From positions 248,001 to 312,000 of the forward strand of contig NZ_JBNDMZ010000002.1 of assembly GCF_049856295.1 (NCBI RefSeq): a stretch of DNA of 64,000 bases, given 5' to 3'. The position numbers were made by a program, and so were the translations under genes. The notes beneath the pieces are model-generated. The model was not told the origin of the DNA. It was given only the letters and a program-made list of their open reading frames with translations, and made no database searches. Below, one piece after another: positions 43,163-52,404 of the stretch. Numbering within the stretch: the stretch's first letter is position 1; the number at the start of each line of letters is the position of its first letter. The DNA is from JB111 sp049856295. GTDB lineage: Bacteria; Actinomycetota; Actinomycetes; Actinomycetales; Actinomycetaceae.

Positions 43163-46100
43163 TCAGCGGCGGATGCCGAGGGTGTCCGCGCCGTCGCCGT
43201 TCCAGTCGCCGACGAACACCTCGTCGCCCGAGCGGCCGTAGCGGACCTCGCGGTCCGCCCAACCACCGGTGAGGGTGTTCGACATCAGGTACAGGTTCCC
43301 GCGACGCGAGGCGAACGTGTCGCTCCCGTCCCCGTCCCAGTCACCCACGAGCACCTGGTCGCCCGCGCGGCCGTAGTCGAACTCCGCGTCCGCCCAGCCC
43401 GAGCTGAGCGAGTTGGACACGAAGTACCGGGCCCCACGACGCACCGCGAACGTGTCAGACCCGTTGCCGTCGTAGTCACCGACCAGGACCTGGTCGTTCG
43501 CGCGGCCGTAGTCCAGCTCGGTCTCCGCGTCCCCACCGACGAGCTCGTTGGTGAGGAAGTACGAGTTGCCCCGACGCACGGCGAAGGAGTCCACGCCGTC
43601 ACCGTCCCAGTCACCCACGAGGACCGTGTCCCCGGAGCGGCCGAACGTCAGCTCCACGTCCGCGCTGCCCCCGTAGAGGGAGCTGGACAGGAAATAGGCG
43701 TTCCCACGGCGGACCGCGAGCGTGTCGCTGCCGTTGCCGTCCCAGTCACCCACGAGCACCTGGTCGCCGGGGCGACCGAAGGAGAACTCGTGGTCCGCCC
43801 AGGCGTCCCAGCCGTCGTTGAGGTAGAACCCACGACCCGGGGTCGGGGGAACAGGCTCACCCGGCTCCTCCGGCTCCTCGTCGTCGGACTGCGTCGAGAC
43901 GACGAGGTCACGCATGCTGCCCGTGTTGTCGAACGAACCGAACCCGACCCGACCGGAGTCGAACGTCGTGTCGGTCGCCGTCATGAGCGGATGCTCGAGA
44001 CCGTCCACCCAGACGGCGATCTCGCCGGTATCGGCGCAGTGGACGAGCCGGACGTCGTGCCAGGCGTCGTCGGTGATCGCGGGCGGCGCACCGACGGAGG
44101 CCTCCTCGTCCCACTGGTCGTCGATCCGCAAGCGGTCGGCGCCGTCGACGAGGAAGATCCCGTTGTGCGGGTAGATCGCGTTGTCCTGCGAGAGGTGCGC
44201 GTAGTAGTACTCCGTGTCCGACTGGTGCCCGAACACGAGGATTATGTCGCGGTTGTTGACCGACGGGGGAGCGTCGAGCCGGACCTCCGCCTCGATCTGG
44301 ACCGTGCCGACCGGGTCGCCCGAGGCGAGCAGTGCGTACTCGAACGGCCGGCGGATGCCGTCGTCCGGGTTGGTTCCCGGCTCGGTCATCGTGATCATGT
44401 CGCCGGGGAAGTCCCAGCTCTCCGGGGTCCGCGGCGCCCAGTTCTCCTCGGCCATGAGGTCGGTGCGCTCGGTGTCGAACGAGCACTCCGGCGCTGACGG
44501 CGGGTCGACGGGCTGGACCCCGTAGGCCGCATACTGCGCCGCCATCTGCTCGGGCGTCGGCACGGTGTCGAGGATGACGACGTCGTCCATGCGGCCGTCG
44601 AAGGCGTTTCGCTCCCGGTCGTTCTGCGGGAAGCTCCCGCCGATCTTGATGCCCGCGGGGTTCGTGTCCGAGGTCGTCCCCTCGCCCCACGTGTTGTCCG
44701 CCGTGTACTCGCCCTCGAGCTCCTCGCCGTTCATGTAGAGCCGCATCTCGCCGGCCTCGTAGTCGAAGGTCGCGGCGAGGTGCACCCACTCGTTGCGGGC
44801 GAGGATCTCGTCCCACGGCATCGTGGCCGCGTACGTCCACGACCCTTCGCCGTCGACCCGGCGGCCGAGCGCGACTAGCCGTAGCTCGCCGTCGACCTCG
44901 ATGACCTCGAGCAGGGCACGGACGCCGTGCCCGTCGGAGTCGCCCGAGAGGACGCCGGCGAGACCGATGGCGTTGAACACGTCGTCCGGGTCGGTGGACT
45001 CCGAGTTCGGCACCGGGTGGTCGCCCGTCGGCTTGAACCAGCCCATGATCGAGATCTGTCCGGCGTCGGCAAGGGCGCCCAGGGACTCGACGCCCTCGGG
45101 GTCGTAGATGCCGGCCTTCCAGTCGTCGTTCGACGCCTCCTCCGGGCTCAGCTGCTGGGTCTGGAGCGCGCGGCCGGCGCCGGGATAGGCCTCGTCGGCG
45201 ACGCGCATGAGCTCACCGCCGTTGACGAGCTCGATGTCGGTGCCAGAGCGGCCGAGGTCGTCCTCCCACGCCGGGGCGTCGGCCACCGGGTGGTCGAACG
45301 TGTAGTGGCTGACGACGTTGCGGGCGAGCTCGGGCAGGACGGTCGTGTCCGGCACCTCGTGCGCGCCGGTCACGCGCCACACCCGGCCGTCGGCCTTCGA
45401 GATCAGGTAGAGCTCCCCGGAGGCGTCCGACCCGAAGCGGAGGTCGACCCGCGAGTCCCCGACGAGCTCGGCAAACGTGGTCTCGACGCCCTCGTGGACG
45501 ACCCGCAGCTCCTCGATCGGCGTGAGGTCCTCGGGGTCGCCGTCGTTGCGCTGCATCGCGGCGGCGTCCGTGGACAGGATCCAGCCGCGGACGAGGTCGG
45601 TGAAGAGGTACCGGCCCTGCAGCTCCGGGATCTCACCCCGGTAGACGAACCCGCCGTTGACCGCCACACCGGCGTCGCCGGTCTGGCCCGGGTCGCGGTT
45701 GTGGTCGTACGCGGCCACCGGGTAGGTGTAGCCGGCGTCGTCCTCGGGCAGGGGATAGATCTGCCGCTCGTGGGCGAGGAACGGCCCCTCCCGCTCGGAC
45801 CAGCCGAAGTTGTCGCCCGCCTCGACCTCGTATATCGACTCGACCTGCCACTCGCCGATGTGACCGAGGTAGAGCGCGTGCTCGCCGCCGGTGTCCCAGC
45901 TGATGCGGTGGGGATCGCGCATCCCGATGGCGTAGGTCTCACCGAGCGCACCCTCGACGTCGACGAACGGGTTGTCGGCGGGGATGCCGTACTCGCCGTT
46001 CGCGCTGTCGTCGCCGAGCGGGTCGATCCGCATGATCGTGCCGTGCGGGGTGGCGAGGTCCTGCGGGTTGCCGTTGTCGACCCCGTTCCCGCCGTCGCCG

Positions 46101-46849
46101 ACGAGGATGTAGAGCATCCCGTAGTCGGCGTCGCCCTCGGTCACCGTGGGGTTGAAGGCGATCTGCTGGACGGTGTGCACGCGCCCGGCGAACGGGACGC
46201 GCATGATCTCGCGGCTCGTGCCCGAGAACGTCTCGGCCGCGGGGTCGTCGGCGGTCCACTCGGTGATGACGCTGTGGAACGCCGTGCCCTCGAACTCCGG
46301 GAAGTCCGGCTCGTCCTCCGTCAGGGCGGTGCCACCCTCGGTGTGCACGGTGTAGAAGATGCCGTTCTCGGCGAAGTCCGGGTGGAACTCCGCGAAGCCG
46401 AATCCCGTGCCGAGGCCGGCGTGGTTGTGGAAGTTGTCGGCGAACTGGTCGCGGACGTTGAGGTAGTCGACGTAGTCGCCGGACTCCCGGTCGACCATGA
46501 ACAGGCTCTCGTTCATGTCGACGACCATGAGACGCCCTGAGTCGTCGGGCGCCTCGTCGAGGTGGGTGATCCGGTTGTGCCGGACCAGGCGCTCGTCGGT
46601 GGGCTCCGGGGTGGGGGAGGACTCGGGGAGCTGCACGAGCTCCTCGACCTCGATCGCGAGGCTCGACAGGGTCGGGTCGGGCAGCGGGTTGAGCAGGGGG
46701 TCCCCGACGGGGTCGTCCGCCTGGGCGGCCGGTGCGACGACGAGGGTCGCGCACATCGCGGCTCCGGCGGCGACGGTCACCGCCGTTCGTCGTCGTCGTC
46801 GGGCACGGGGTGTCTGTCGCCGGTCGGAGAACTGCCGTATGGACGTCAT
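43163..46849 (-). CDS. Secreted sugar-dehydrogenase-like multidomain protein
   Basis: A 1228-aa exported protein. Signal peptide ~1-45. A glucose/sorbosone dehydrogenase-type propeller is at ~85-500 (GFAEFHPDFAENGIFYTVHT, LYILVGDGG, YAIGMRDPHRISWD, AGDNFGWSEREGP). A LamG-like domain is at ~515-755 and another concanavalin-like domain at ~775-980 (EAEVRLDAPPSVNNRDII). About six DWDGxGxDT repeats fill ~1005-1228. ATG 46849 has AAGGAG 7 nt upstream. A LacI-type operator sits 18 nt upstream, so sugar-controlled expression is likely. Probably oxidises or binds polysaccharide-derived sugars at the cell surface (inferred). Confidence 0.88.
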   Translation of the reverse strand: MTSIRQFSDRRQTPRARRRRRTAVTVAAGAAMCATLVVAPAAQADDPVGDPLLNPLPDPTLSSLAIEVEELVQLPESSPTPEPTDERLVRHNRITHLDEAPDDSGRLMVVDMNESLFMVDRESGDYVDYLNVRDQFADNFHNHAGLGTGFGFAEFHPDFAENGIFYTVHTEGGTALTEDEPDFPEFEGTAFHSVITEWTADDPAAETFSGTSREIMRVPFAGRVHTVQQIAFNPTVTEGDADYGMLYILVGDGGNGVDNGNPQDLATPHGTIMRIDPLGDDSANGEYGIPADNPFVDVEGALGETYAIGMRDPHRISWDTGGEHALYLGHIGEWQVESIYEVEAGDNFGWSEREGPFLAHERQIYPLPEDDAGYTYPVAAYDHNRDPGQTGDAGVAVNGGFVYRGEIPELQGRYLFTDLVRGWILSTDAAAMQRNDGDPEDLTPIEELRVVHEGVETTFAELVGDSRVDLRFGSDASGELYLISKADGRVWRVTGAHEVPDTTVLPELARNVVSHYTFDHPVADAPAWEDDLGRSGTDIELVNGGELMRVADEAYPGAGRALQTQQLSPEEASNDDWKAGIYDPEGVESLGALADAGQISIMGWFKPTGDHPVPNSESTDPDDVFNAIGLAGVLSGDSDGHGVRALLEVIEVDGELRLVALGRRVDGEGSWTYAATMPWDEILARNEWVHLAATFDYEAGEMRLYMNGEELEGEYTADNTWGEGTTSDTNPAGIKIGGSFPQNDRERNAFDGRMDDVVILDTVPTPEQMAAQYAAYGVQPVDPPSAPECSFDTERTDLMAEENWAPRTPESWDFPGDMITMTEPGTNPDDGIRRPFEYALLASGDPVGTVQIEAEVRLDAPPSVNNRDIILVFGHQSDTEYYYAHLSQDNAIYPHNGIFLVDGADRLRIDDQWDEEASVGAPPAITDDAWHDVRLVHCADTGEIAVWVDGLEHPLMTATDTTFDSGRVGFGSFDNTGSMRDLVVSTQSDDEEPEEPGEPVPPTPGRGFYLNDGWDAWADHEFSFGRPGDQVLVGDWDGNGSDTLAVRRGNAYFLSSSLYGGSADVELTFGRSGDTVLVGDWDGDGVDSFAVRRGNSYFLTNELVGGDAETELDYGRANDQVLVGDYDGNGSDTFAVRRGARYFVSNSLSSGWADAEFDYGRAGDQVLVGDWDGDGSDTFASRRGNLYLMSNTLTGGWADREVRYGRSGDEVFVGDWNGDGADTLGIRR

Positions 46850-46866
46850 CGTCACGCTCCTTCATC

Positions 46867-46880
46867 GGAAAGCGTTTTCC
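46867..46880. promoter_or_regulatory. LacI-family operator
   Basis: GGAAAGCGTTTTCC, a near-perfect palindrome with central CG, the consensus of LacI/GalR-type sugar repressors. It lies between the promoter candidate and the ribosome site of the secreted dehydrogenase-like gene. Confidence 0.8.
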
Positions 46881-46892
46881 TGGCAATTCACA

Positions 46893-46922
46893 ACGGTAGG
46901 ACCAGCCCATGGACCTGATCAA
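46893..46922 (-). promoter_or_regulatory. Promoter candidate for the secreted dehydrogenase-like gene
   Basis: On the minus strand TTGATC (46922-46917) and TACCGT (46898-46893) are 18 nt apart. The LacI-type operator begins 12 nt downstream of the -10, where a repressor would block initiation. Confidence 0.5.
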
Positions 46923-47156
46923 TCGTCCTCACGGATGAGATTCGGACGGCGGGGGCGCGTCGTGCGCGACCGGATGCCGGCGGGTGCGATGTCCGGGGGA
47001 GCCGGTCACGGATGCGGGGGTCGGAACGACGGGGACACGTCGTGCGCGACGCCGACGGGCGGGACATCCGCGGGGGAGTCGCCGGTGTCGGGGCCGGTCC
47101 GTACCGTGCCGAGCGGACGCGCGCCGACCGGGTGCGCGCGATGAAGGGGGATCGTC
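46923..47156. other. Intergenic region
   Basis: GC-rich, with two similar blocks (GCGGGTGCGATGTCCGGGGG at 46979 and related sequence near 47010). The tail holds GAAGGGGGATCGTC, the ribosome site of the next gene. No gene seen. Confidence 0.4.
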
Positions 47157-47756
47157 ATGGTCGACGTCGTGCTGTTCCATCACGTGCAGGGGCTGACCGA
47201 GGGGGTGCGGGCGCTGGCCGAACTGCTGAGTGCCGGCGGAAGGCACTCCGTGGTGACTCCCGACCTGTTCGACGGACGGACGTTCGGCAGCATCGAGGAA
47301 GGGTTCGCCGCCTTCACCGAGATCGGCGAGGACGTGGTCCTGCAGCGGGCGGCACGCGCCGTGGACGAGGTGGAGCGCCCCGTGTACGCGGGGATCTCGC
47401 TCGGGGTCATGGTGGCTCAGCGACTGCTCCAGCAGCGCGGAGACGCCCGCGGCGCGCTGTTTCTCGAGGGCGCGATGCCGGTCTCCGGCGAGTGGGCCGA
47501 CGGGCCGTGGCCGGCCGGCGTTCCCGCCCAGATCCACGGCATGGACGACGACGAGTTCTTCGCCCATGAGGGCGACATCGACGCGGCACGGGAGATCGTC
47601 GCCGCCGTCGGGCCCGGGCGCGGTGAGCTCTGGACCTATCCGGGCAGTGCCCATCTGTTCACCGACTCGTCGGTGCCGCAGCATGATCCGGGGGCGACGG
47701 CGATCGTCGTCGAGCGCGCGGTCGCTTTCCTCGACGGGCTCCAGCAAGCTGCGTAG
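47157..47756 (+). CDS. Dienelactone hydrolase family protein
   Basis: A 199-aa alpha/beta hydrolase. VDVVLFHHVQGLTEGVRALA at the start, nucleophile elbow GISLG (Ser near 83) and catalytic His in PGSAHLFTD fit dienelactone hydrolases. The nucleophile is Ser instead of the Cys of classic DLH, which occurs in many family members. An Asp in HGMDDDEFF could complete the triad. Substrate unknown. ATG 47157 has AAGGGGG upstream. Confidence 0.85.
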   Translation: MVDVVLFHHVQGLTEGVRALAELLSAGGRHSVVTPDLFDGRTFGSIEEGFAAFTEIGEDVVLQRAARAVDEVERPVYAGISLGVMVAQRLLQQRGDARGALFLEGAMPVSGEWADGPWPAGVPAQIHGMDDDEFFAHEGDIDAAREIVAAVGPGRGELWTYPGSAHLFTDSSVPQHDPGATAIVVERAVAFLDGLQQAA

Positions 47757-47948
47757 CGTCGGAGCAGATCCGGTGTCGCGATGGGGCGCGGCCGGTCTCG
47801 CACCCGGACGCATTCGGTCGGGACGCGTCGCTCCCCGAGAACGGTCCGGGATCTTTGTCGGTGGGTTATGTTGCGTCTGTCACTGTCCTGATCACGTCCG
47901 AAGCCGCACGATCGCGGCCTCGGGCGCCATACGTGCGAGGAGGCACGC

Positions 47949-49360
47949 ATGTCCGACAGCCCCGATGGACGCCCGACAGGCAGCACGCCGGCACCGTCCC
48001 GCGACGCGTCCGACAGCGGGGCGGTCCTCGGGCGGCTGATGCGCCCTCTCAACACCCTGGTCGAGCGCTACGTACCCTCGGCCCGCTGTTCGCGATCGTC
48101 CTGACGTTCGTCGTCGTCATCCTGGCTCTGATCCTCACGGACGCCGGGCCGAGGACGATCGTCGTCGAGTGGGGGAACGGGCTCTCCGGCCTGCTCGCGT
48201 TCATGACGCAGATGGCGCTCATCCTGCTGCTGGGCTACATCCTGGCGAGCACGCGCCCCGTCATGCGCCTTCTCCGCGCCCTGGCACGCGTGCCGAGGAG
48301 CCCGATCCAGGCTTATCTGTTCGTCTTCCTGGTGGCGGCGATCGCCTCGCTCATCACCTGGGGCCTCGGTCTGGTCGCCGGCGCGCTGCTCGCCCGCCAG
48401 GTCGCCTACGAGTTCCGGAGCCGGGACGTGCCCGTGCACTTCCCGATGCTCGTAGCCGCTGCCTTCTCCGGTTTCGTGGTGTGGCACATGGGGTACTCGG
48501 CGTCCGGCCCGCTCCTCGCGGCCACGCCCGACTCGTTCGTGGTCGACCAGCTCGGTGAGCCCCTCCCGATCTCCGAGACGATCTTCAGCTCGTGGAACGT
48601 GATCGGAGCGGTGGCGACGATCGCCCTCGTTGCGCTCGGCCTGTTCCTCGTGGCGCCGAGGCGGGGGAGCGCGATCAAGGTGCTCGAGATCGACGCCCGC
48701 GAGAAGGACGTGGAGATCGACGACGCGGTCGAGACCCCCGCCGACCGCGCCGACGCCTCCCGTATCCCCACGCTGCTCGTCGGCCTCATGCTCGTGGCGT
48801 ACCTCGTCCTGCACTTCATCGACGGCGGCAGCCTGACGCTCGACATCGTCAACTGGAGCTTCCTCGCGCTCATCATGTTGCTCGTCCGCAACCCGTTCGA
48901 GCTCGTCACGCTGACGAAGCGAGCCGCCGCGAACGTCGGCGAGATCCTGCTCCAGTTCCCCCTCTACGCAGGAATCATGGGGATGATGGCCGGAACGGGG
49001 CTCATCGCCGTCTTCTCGGACGCGCTCGTCTCGATCTCCAACGAGTACACCTTCGGGCTGTTCGCCCTCCTCTCCGCCGGACTGGTCAACTTCTTCGTCC
49101 CGTCGGGCGGCGGGCAGTTCGCCGTGCAGGCACCCATCATCCTCGAGGCGGCGCGCGACCTCGGCGTCGATCCCTCGATCGCCATCATGGCCGTGGCCTA
49201 CGGCGACCAGTGGACGAGCATGATCCAGCCGTTCTGGGCGCTCCCGCTGCTGGCGATCGCCGGCCTGAAGATGCGCGACATCCTCGGGTACACGACGAGC
49301 ACGCTCATCATGTCCGGGATCGTGTTCGCAGCGACCCTGCTCGTGGCCAGCCTGATCTGA
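47949..49360 (+). pseudogene. atoE: Short-chain fatty acid transporter (AtoE type) with frameshift
   Basis: ATG 47949 has a perfect AGGAGG site. Its frame reads through LMRPLNTLVERYVPS and then hits TGA at 48102. The family-typical continuation, LFAIVLTFVVVILALILTDA and ~415 more residues (QMALILLLGYILASTRPVM, VWHMGYSASGPLL, FFVPSGGGQFAVQAPI, YGDQWTSMIQPFWALPLLAI), lies in the -1 frame. Adding one base around 48078-48086 (TCGGCCC) restores one ORF of ~470 codons with ~12 helices. Either the gene is broken, the base is a sequencing error, or slippage occurs. An intact protein would import short-chain fatty acids. Confidence 0.8.
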
Positions 49361-49404
49361 GAGGGATGCGGCCGGGGAGCGGCGTCGGCGCTGCCCCTCG
49401 TGCG

Positions 49405-49908
49405 TCAAGGTCGGTCGCTGGTCGTGGATCCGGCGGTCGCACCGGTGGGCGGCGGCACCGCGTCGTCGTCGATCGTGTCCGCGAGGCGCCCGAGCAGGGT
49501 TGTCAGCCGGTCGACGTCCGCGGTCGACCAGCCGGCGAGGAGTCGCGCGGCGACGTCCCCGACCTCGTCCTCGTAGTCGTCGAGCAGGACGCGCCCCTCC
49601 GCGGTGATGCTCACCGCGACGGCACGTCGGTCCTCCGGGTCCGGCGTGCGTGCGACGAGGTCGCGCCGCGTGAGCCTGCCGATCTGCACCGTCATCGTCG
49701 AGCGGTCGACCTCCTGCCAGGCGGCGAGCTCGCTCATCCGCACCGGCCCGGTGTCGGCGATGCGGCGGAGCAGCCAGCCGTCGACGGGGGAGAGGTCGGG
49801 TGCGTCCCGGCGTCGCCGGTCGCGATCCATCCAGCGTTGGATGGAGCTGAACGCGCGGTACATCGTGCGGCCCAGCGCGAGGGCCTGGGTGGGGTTGGTC
49901 GGGTTCAC
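49405..49908 (-). CDS. MarR-family regulator
   Basis: A 167-aa protein with the MarR winged helix (MSELAAWQEVDRSTMTVQIG, then RLTRRDLVARTPDPEDRRAV). GTG 49908 is 5 nt after GGAG. Divergent from a small membrane protein, with an inverted repeat between, so it probably represses itself and that gene. Ligand unknown. Confidence 0.93.
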   Translation of the reverse strand: MNPTNPTQALALGRTMYRAFSSIQRWMDRDRRRRDAPDLSPVDGWLLRRIADTGPVRMSELAAWQEVDRSTMTVQIGRLTRRDLVARTPDPEDRRAVAVSITAEGRVLLDDYEDEVGDVAARLLAGWSTADVDRLTTLLGRLADTIDDDAVPPPTGATAGSTTSDRP

Positions 49909-49931
49909 GGTTGCTCCGGGTCGACATCGAC

Positions 49932-49956
49932 TAGTTTGATTGGTACACTCAAACTA
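49932..49956. promoter_or_regulatory. MarR operator candidate
   Basis: TAGTTTGA (49932-49939) and TCAAACTA (49949-49956) are perfect 8-bp arms around TTGGTACAC. This is the size and symmetry of MarR sites, placed between the divergent starts. Confidence 0.8.
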
Positions 49957-49991
49957 TCATGGCAGCAGTCCGGCGAGAAGGGGAGAGCGAA

Positions 49992-50477
49992 TTGACCGAC
50001 ACGACGCCGACAACCAATCCTGCGACCGAGGGGCCCGTGCTCGACCGGGTCGTCATCGGGCACTACGACAGCTACGTCGGCGCCGAGCGGGCGGTCGACC
50101 TGCTCGCCGACAAGGATGTCGACGTCGCGACCGTCAGCATCGTCGGGCACGACCTCAAGTCGGTCGAGCTCGTCACCGGCAACATGAGGTTCGGCAAGGC
50201 GGCCCTGTACGGACTCGGCGGGGGCGCCTGGCTGGGCCTGCTCGTCGGGCTTCTGCTCGGCATCTTCCTGCCGTCGCCCGTCTGGGCGGAGGTCGTGCTC
50301 GGATCGGTCGTCTTCGCCGCCGTGTGGGGGCTGATCTTCGGGCTCGCCGGCTACGGACTCGTCGGCCGTCGCCGCAGCTTCCGGTCGACCAGCGGCACGC
50401 GGGCCTCGGTGTACACGGTCGAGGTGCCGGCCGACATCGCCCGGCAGGCGACCCAGGTGCTCGACGCCGGACGATGA
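49992..50477 (+). CDS. General-stress-protein-like small membrane protein
   Basis: A 161-aa protein. The N-terminal domain RVVIGHYDSYVGAERAVDLL ... VATVSIVGHDL resembles the general stress protein 17M/YflT domain. A Gly-rich double membrane hairpin (~75-125) follows and a short C-terminal strand (ASVYTVEVPADIARQA) closes the fold. TTG 49992 is preferred because GGGGAG lies 6 nt upstream. ATG 49959, in frame, is only 3 nt past the MarR operator and has no ribosome site. Likely MarR-controlled stress protein. Confidence 0.82.
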   Translation: MTDTTPTTNPATEGPVLDRVVIGHYDSYVGAERAVDLLADKDVDVATVSIVGHDLKSVELVTGNMRFGKAALYGLGGGAWLGLLVGLLLGIFLPSPVWAEVVLGSVVFAAVWGLIFGLAGYGLVGRRRSFRSTSGTRASVYTVEVPADIARQATQVLDAGR

Positions 50478-50750
50478 GCCGATCACCGGCCGGTCCGTGG
50501 CTGCGATCCCGGGTCTGGCCCGAGGTCGCGGCCACGGTCGTGTCCGGGGGTGGCGACGGCTGGCGGGCGGGGATGTCGTGCCACTCCCGCACGAGGCAGT
50601 TCCGCCGCTGCGGTGCCGAGGCGTGGGGAGGGGGATGTTGCGTGGGGCGACCGACGGGACGAACGACCGTCCGACGCCCCTCCGGGCTGTCGCGCGAGGG
50701 GACCGTCTCGCTCGACAGAATGACATAATGTGCATTATCGGATCGTAAGG
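50478..50750. other. Intergenic region left of the mobile cassettes
   Basis: No gene recognised. A perfect AT-rich palindrome ATAATG-TG-CATTAT at 50725-50738, unusual in this GC-rich DNA, lies 12 nt before the left cassette end. It may be an old operator or part of the target site. Confidence 0.45.
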
Positions 50751-50900
50751 AACGGGAGTTGCATCTGATGCGACTACTCCCGTGCGGCGACGTGCTGGGT
50801 GTCCGTGCAGGTCAACTCCATATTGCAGGCACCGGTCCTCGGAATGTGGTGGGCCGGCCTTGCGGCGTTCGGGCTCGTGGGCGTAGGTTCCATGCATTAG

Positions 50901-52058
50901 ATGCAGGATTCCACGGGATCTGGGGGCGTCGTGAAGGGTGTTCCGGGCTTCGTCCCACGGGTGCTCCGCGACGGCGAGGTAGCGCTGTTCCGCGCGGAGG
51001 ACCGCGTGTTCGACGCGATGCTCGAGGGCTGGAAGGCGCAGATGCTGGCCCGCGGGCTGGCCACGCAGACCATCGAGGGCCGCTGCCGCGTGCTGCGCCG
51101 GTTCCAGGAGTACTCCGGGATGTACCCGTGGACCTGGCAGCCCGTTGACCTGGACGACTACATGGCCGAGCGCCGCTCCGGCGAGAAGCCAATCAGCCTG
51201 ACGACGCTACGGTCGGACAGCAACGCGATCGCGATGTTCTGCGCCTACACGACGGCACCGACTTACGGCTGGCGCGAGTTCTGCGAGCAGACCTTCGGCG
51301 AGATACCCGCGCAGATCGCCTTCGACTGGAACACCCCCCGTCACACCGCCGATGACGCAGTGCCCACGCAACGGCGCGCATTCAAGCAGGCGGAGCTCCA
51401 GATGCTCTTCGACCACATGGACGACCTCGTCGACCGCGAGCATGCCGTCGGCAGCAAGCGTTGGCTGCCGGTGCTGCGCGACTCCGTCGCGTTCAAGGTC
51501 TGCTACGCCTACGGGCTTCGTCGCCGCGAGGTCACGATGCTCGACCTGCACGACTTCGGCCCGAACCCGCACGTGCCTGCCTACGGTGAGTACGGCGCGG
51601 TGATGATCCGGTGGGCCAAAGGGACCGCTGGATCTGGGCCTCGCCGCCGCACCGTCCTCACGGTTCCCGAGTTCGAGTGGGTCGTCGGCCTCCTGCGGTT
51701 CTGGGTCGACGACGGCGTCCGCGACCGGTTCCCCACCGCCGACCGTTCGGCCGCGCTGTGGCCCAGCGAACGAGCCGACCGGATCACGCTGGGCAGCCTT
51801 GGGGACTCCTTCGCCGCTGCGCGCGACGCGGTCGGCCTGCCCAAGGAGCTCGGCCTGCATTGCCTACGCCACTCCTACATCACCCACCTGATCGAGGCCG
51901 GCTACGACCCGGCGTTCGTGCAGACCCAGGCCGGCCACGCCTACGCCTCGGTCACCAGCATCTACACCTCCGTCGGTGACGACTTCAAGCAGAAGACGAT
52001 CCAGAAGATGATCGCCCGCCGCATCGCACGCCCGAAGGAGGCCAACCCCGATGGCTGA
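50901..52058 (+). CDS. Tyrosine recombinase (integrase), first of trio
   Basis: A 385-aa site-specific recombinase with an N-terminal SAM-like domain (~40-130) and a full catalytic set: Arg207 (YGLRRREVTML), His320 and Arg323 (LHCLRHSYITHL), His346 (QAGHAYAS) and Tyr355 (SIYTSV). The start is uncertain: ATG 50901 has no clear ribosome site, and GTG 50931 is an alternative ten codons on. Its 3' end overlaps the HTH gene by 8 nt. Expected to cut and join the cassette ends. Confidence 0.9.
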   Translation: MQDSTGSGGVVKGVPGFVPRVLRDGEVALFRAEDRVFDAMLEGWKAQMLARGLATQTIEGRCRVLRRFQEYSGMYPWTWQPVDLDDYMAERRSGEKPISLTTLRSDSNAIAMFCAYTTAPTYGWREFCEQTFGEIPAQIAFDWNTPRHTADDAVPTQRRAFKQAELQMLFDHMDDLVDREHAVGSKRWLPVLRDSVAFKVCYAYGLRRREVTMLDLHDFGPNPHVPAYGEYGAVMIRWAKGTAGSGPRRRTVLTVPEFEWVVGLLRFWVDDGVRDRFPTADRSAALWPSERADRITLGSLGDSFAAARDAVGLPKELGLHCLRHSYITHLIEAGYDPAFVQTQAGHAYASVTSIYTSVGDDFKQKTIQKMIARRIARPKEANPDG

Positions 52059-52404
52059 GCAACGCCGCATCGGCTACAAGTGGAACCTGCGCACCGTCAT
52101 GGCGCAGCGGAACCTGTGGAAGAGCACCGAGCTCATGCCGCTGCTGAAGTCGCGGGGCATCAACCTCTCCGAGAGCCAGGTCTACCGACTCGTCACCGGC
52201 ACACCCGAGCGCATCCCGGCACGCACGTTCGCCGCTCTGTGCGACATCCTCGACTGCGAGCCCAACGACCTGTTCGAGCCCTACGTCGAGATGCGCGCAG
52301 CGAGCACAGCGGACGCGCCCAAGCGGCCCGAGGACCTCGGCCTGAGACCAGGGGACCCGATCGCGCGGCGCGTGCGGATCATCAGGGACGACGAGAATGG
52401 CTAG
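52051..52404 (+). CDS. Small HTH protein of the recombinase trio
   Basis: A 117-aa Xre-like protein. The HTH is WKSTELMPLLKSRGINLSES, then QVYRLVTGTPERIPARTFAA. The ILDCEPNDLFEPYVE segment is common to small Cro/CI-type regulators. Overlaps both flanking recombinase genes by 8 nt, so the three are made together. It probably acts as an accessory DNA-binding factor or regulator, in the position of TnpC in Tn554-like elements (analogy only). Confidence 0.85.
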   Translation: MAEQRRIGYKWNLRTVMAQRNLWKSTELMPLLKSRGINLSESQVYRLVTGTPERIPARTFAALCDILDCEPNDLFEPYVEMRAASTADAPKRPEDLGLRPGDPIARRVRIIRDDENG

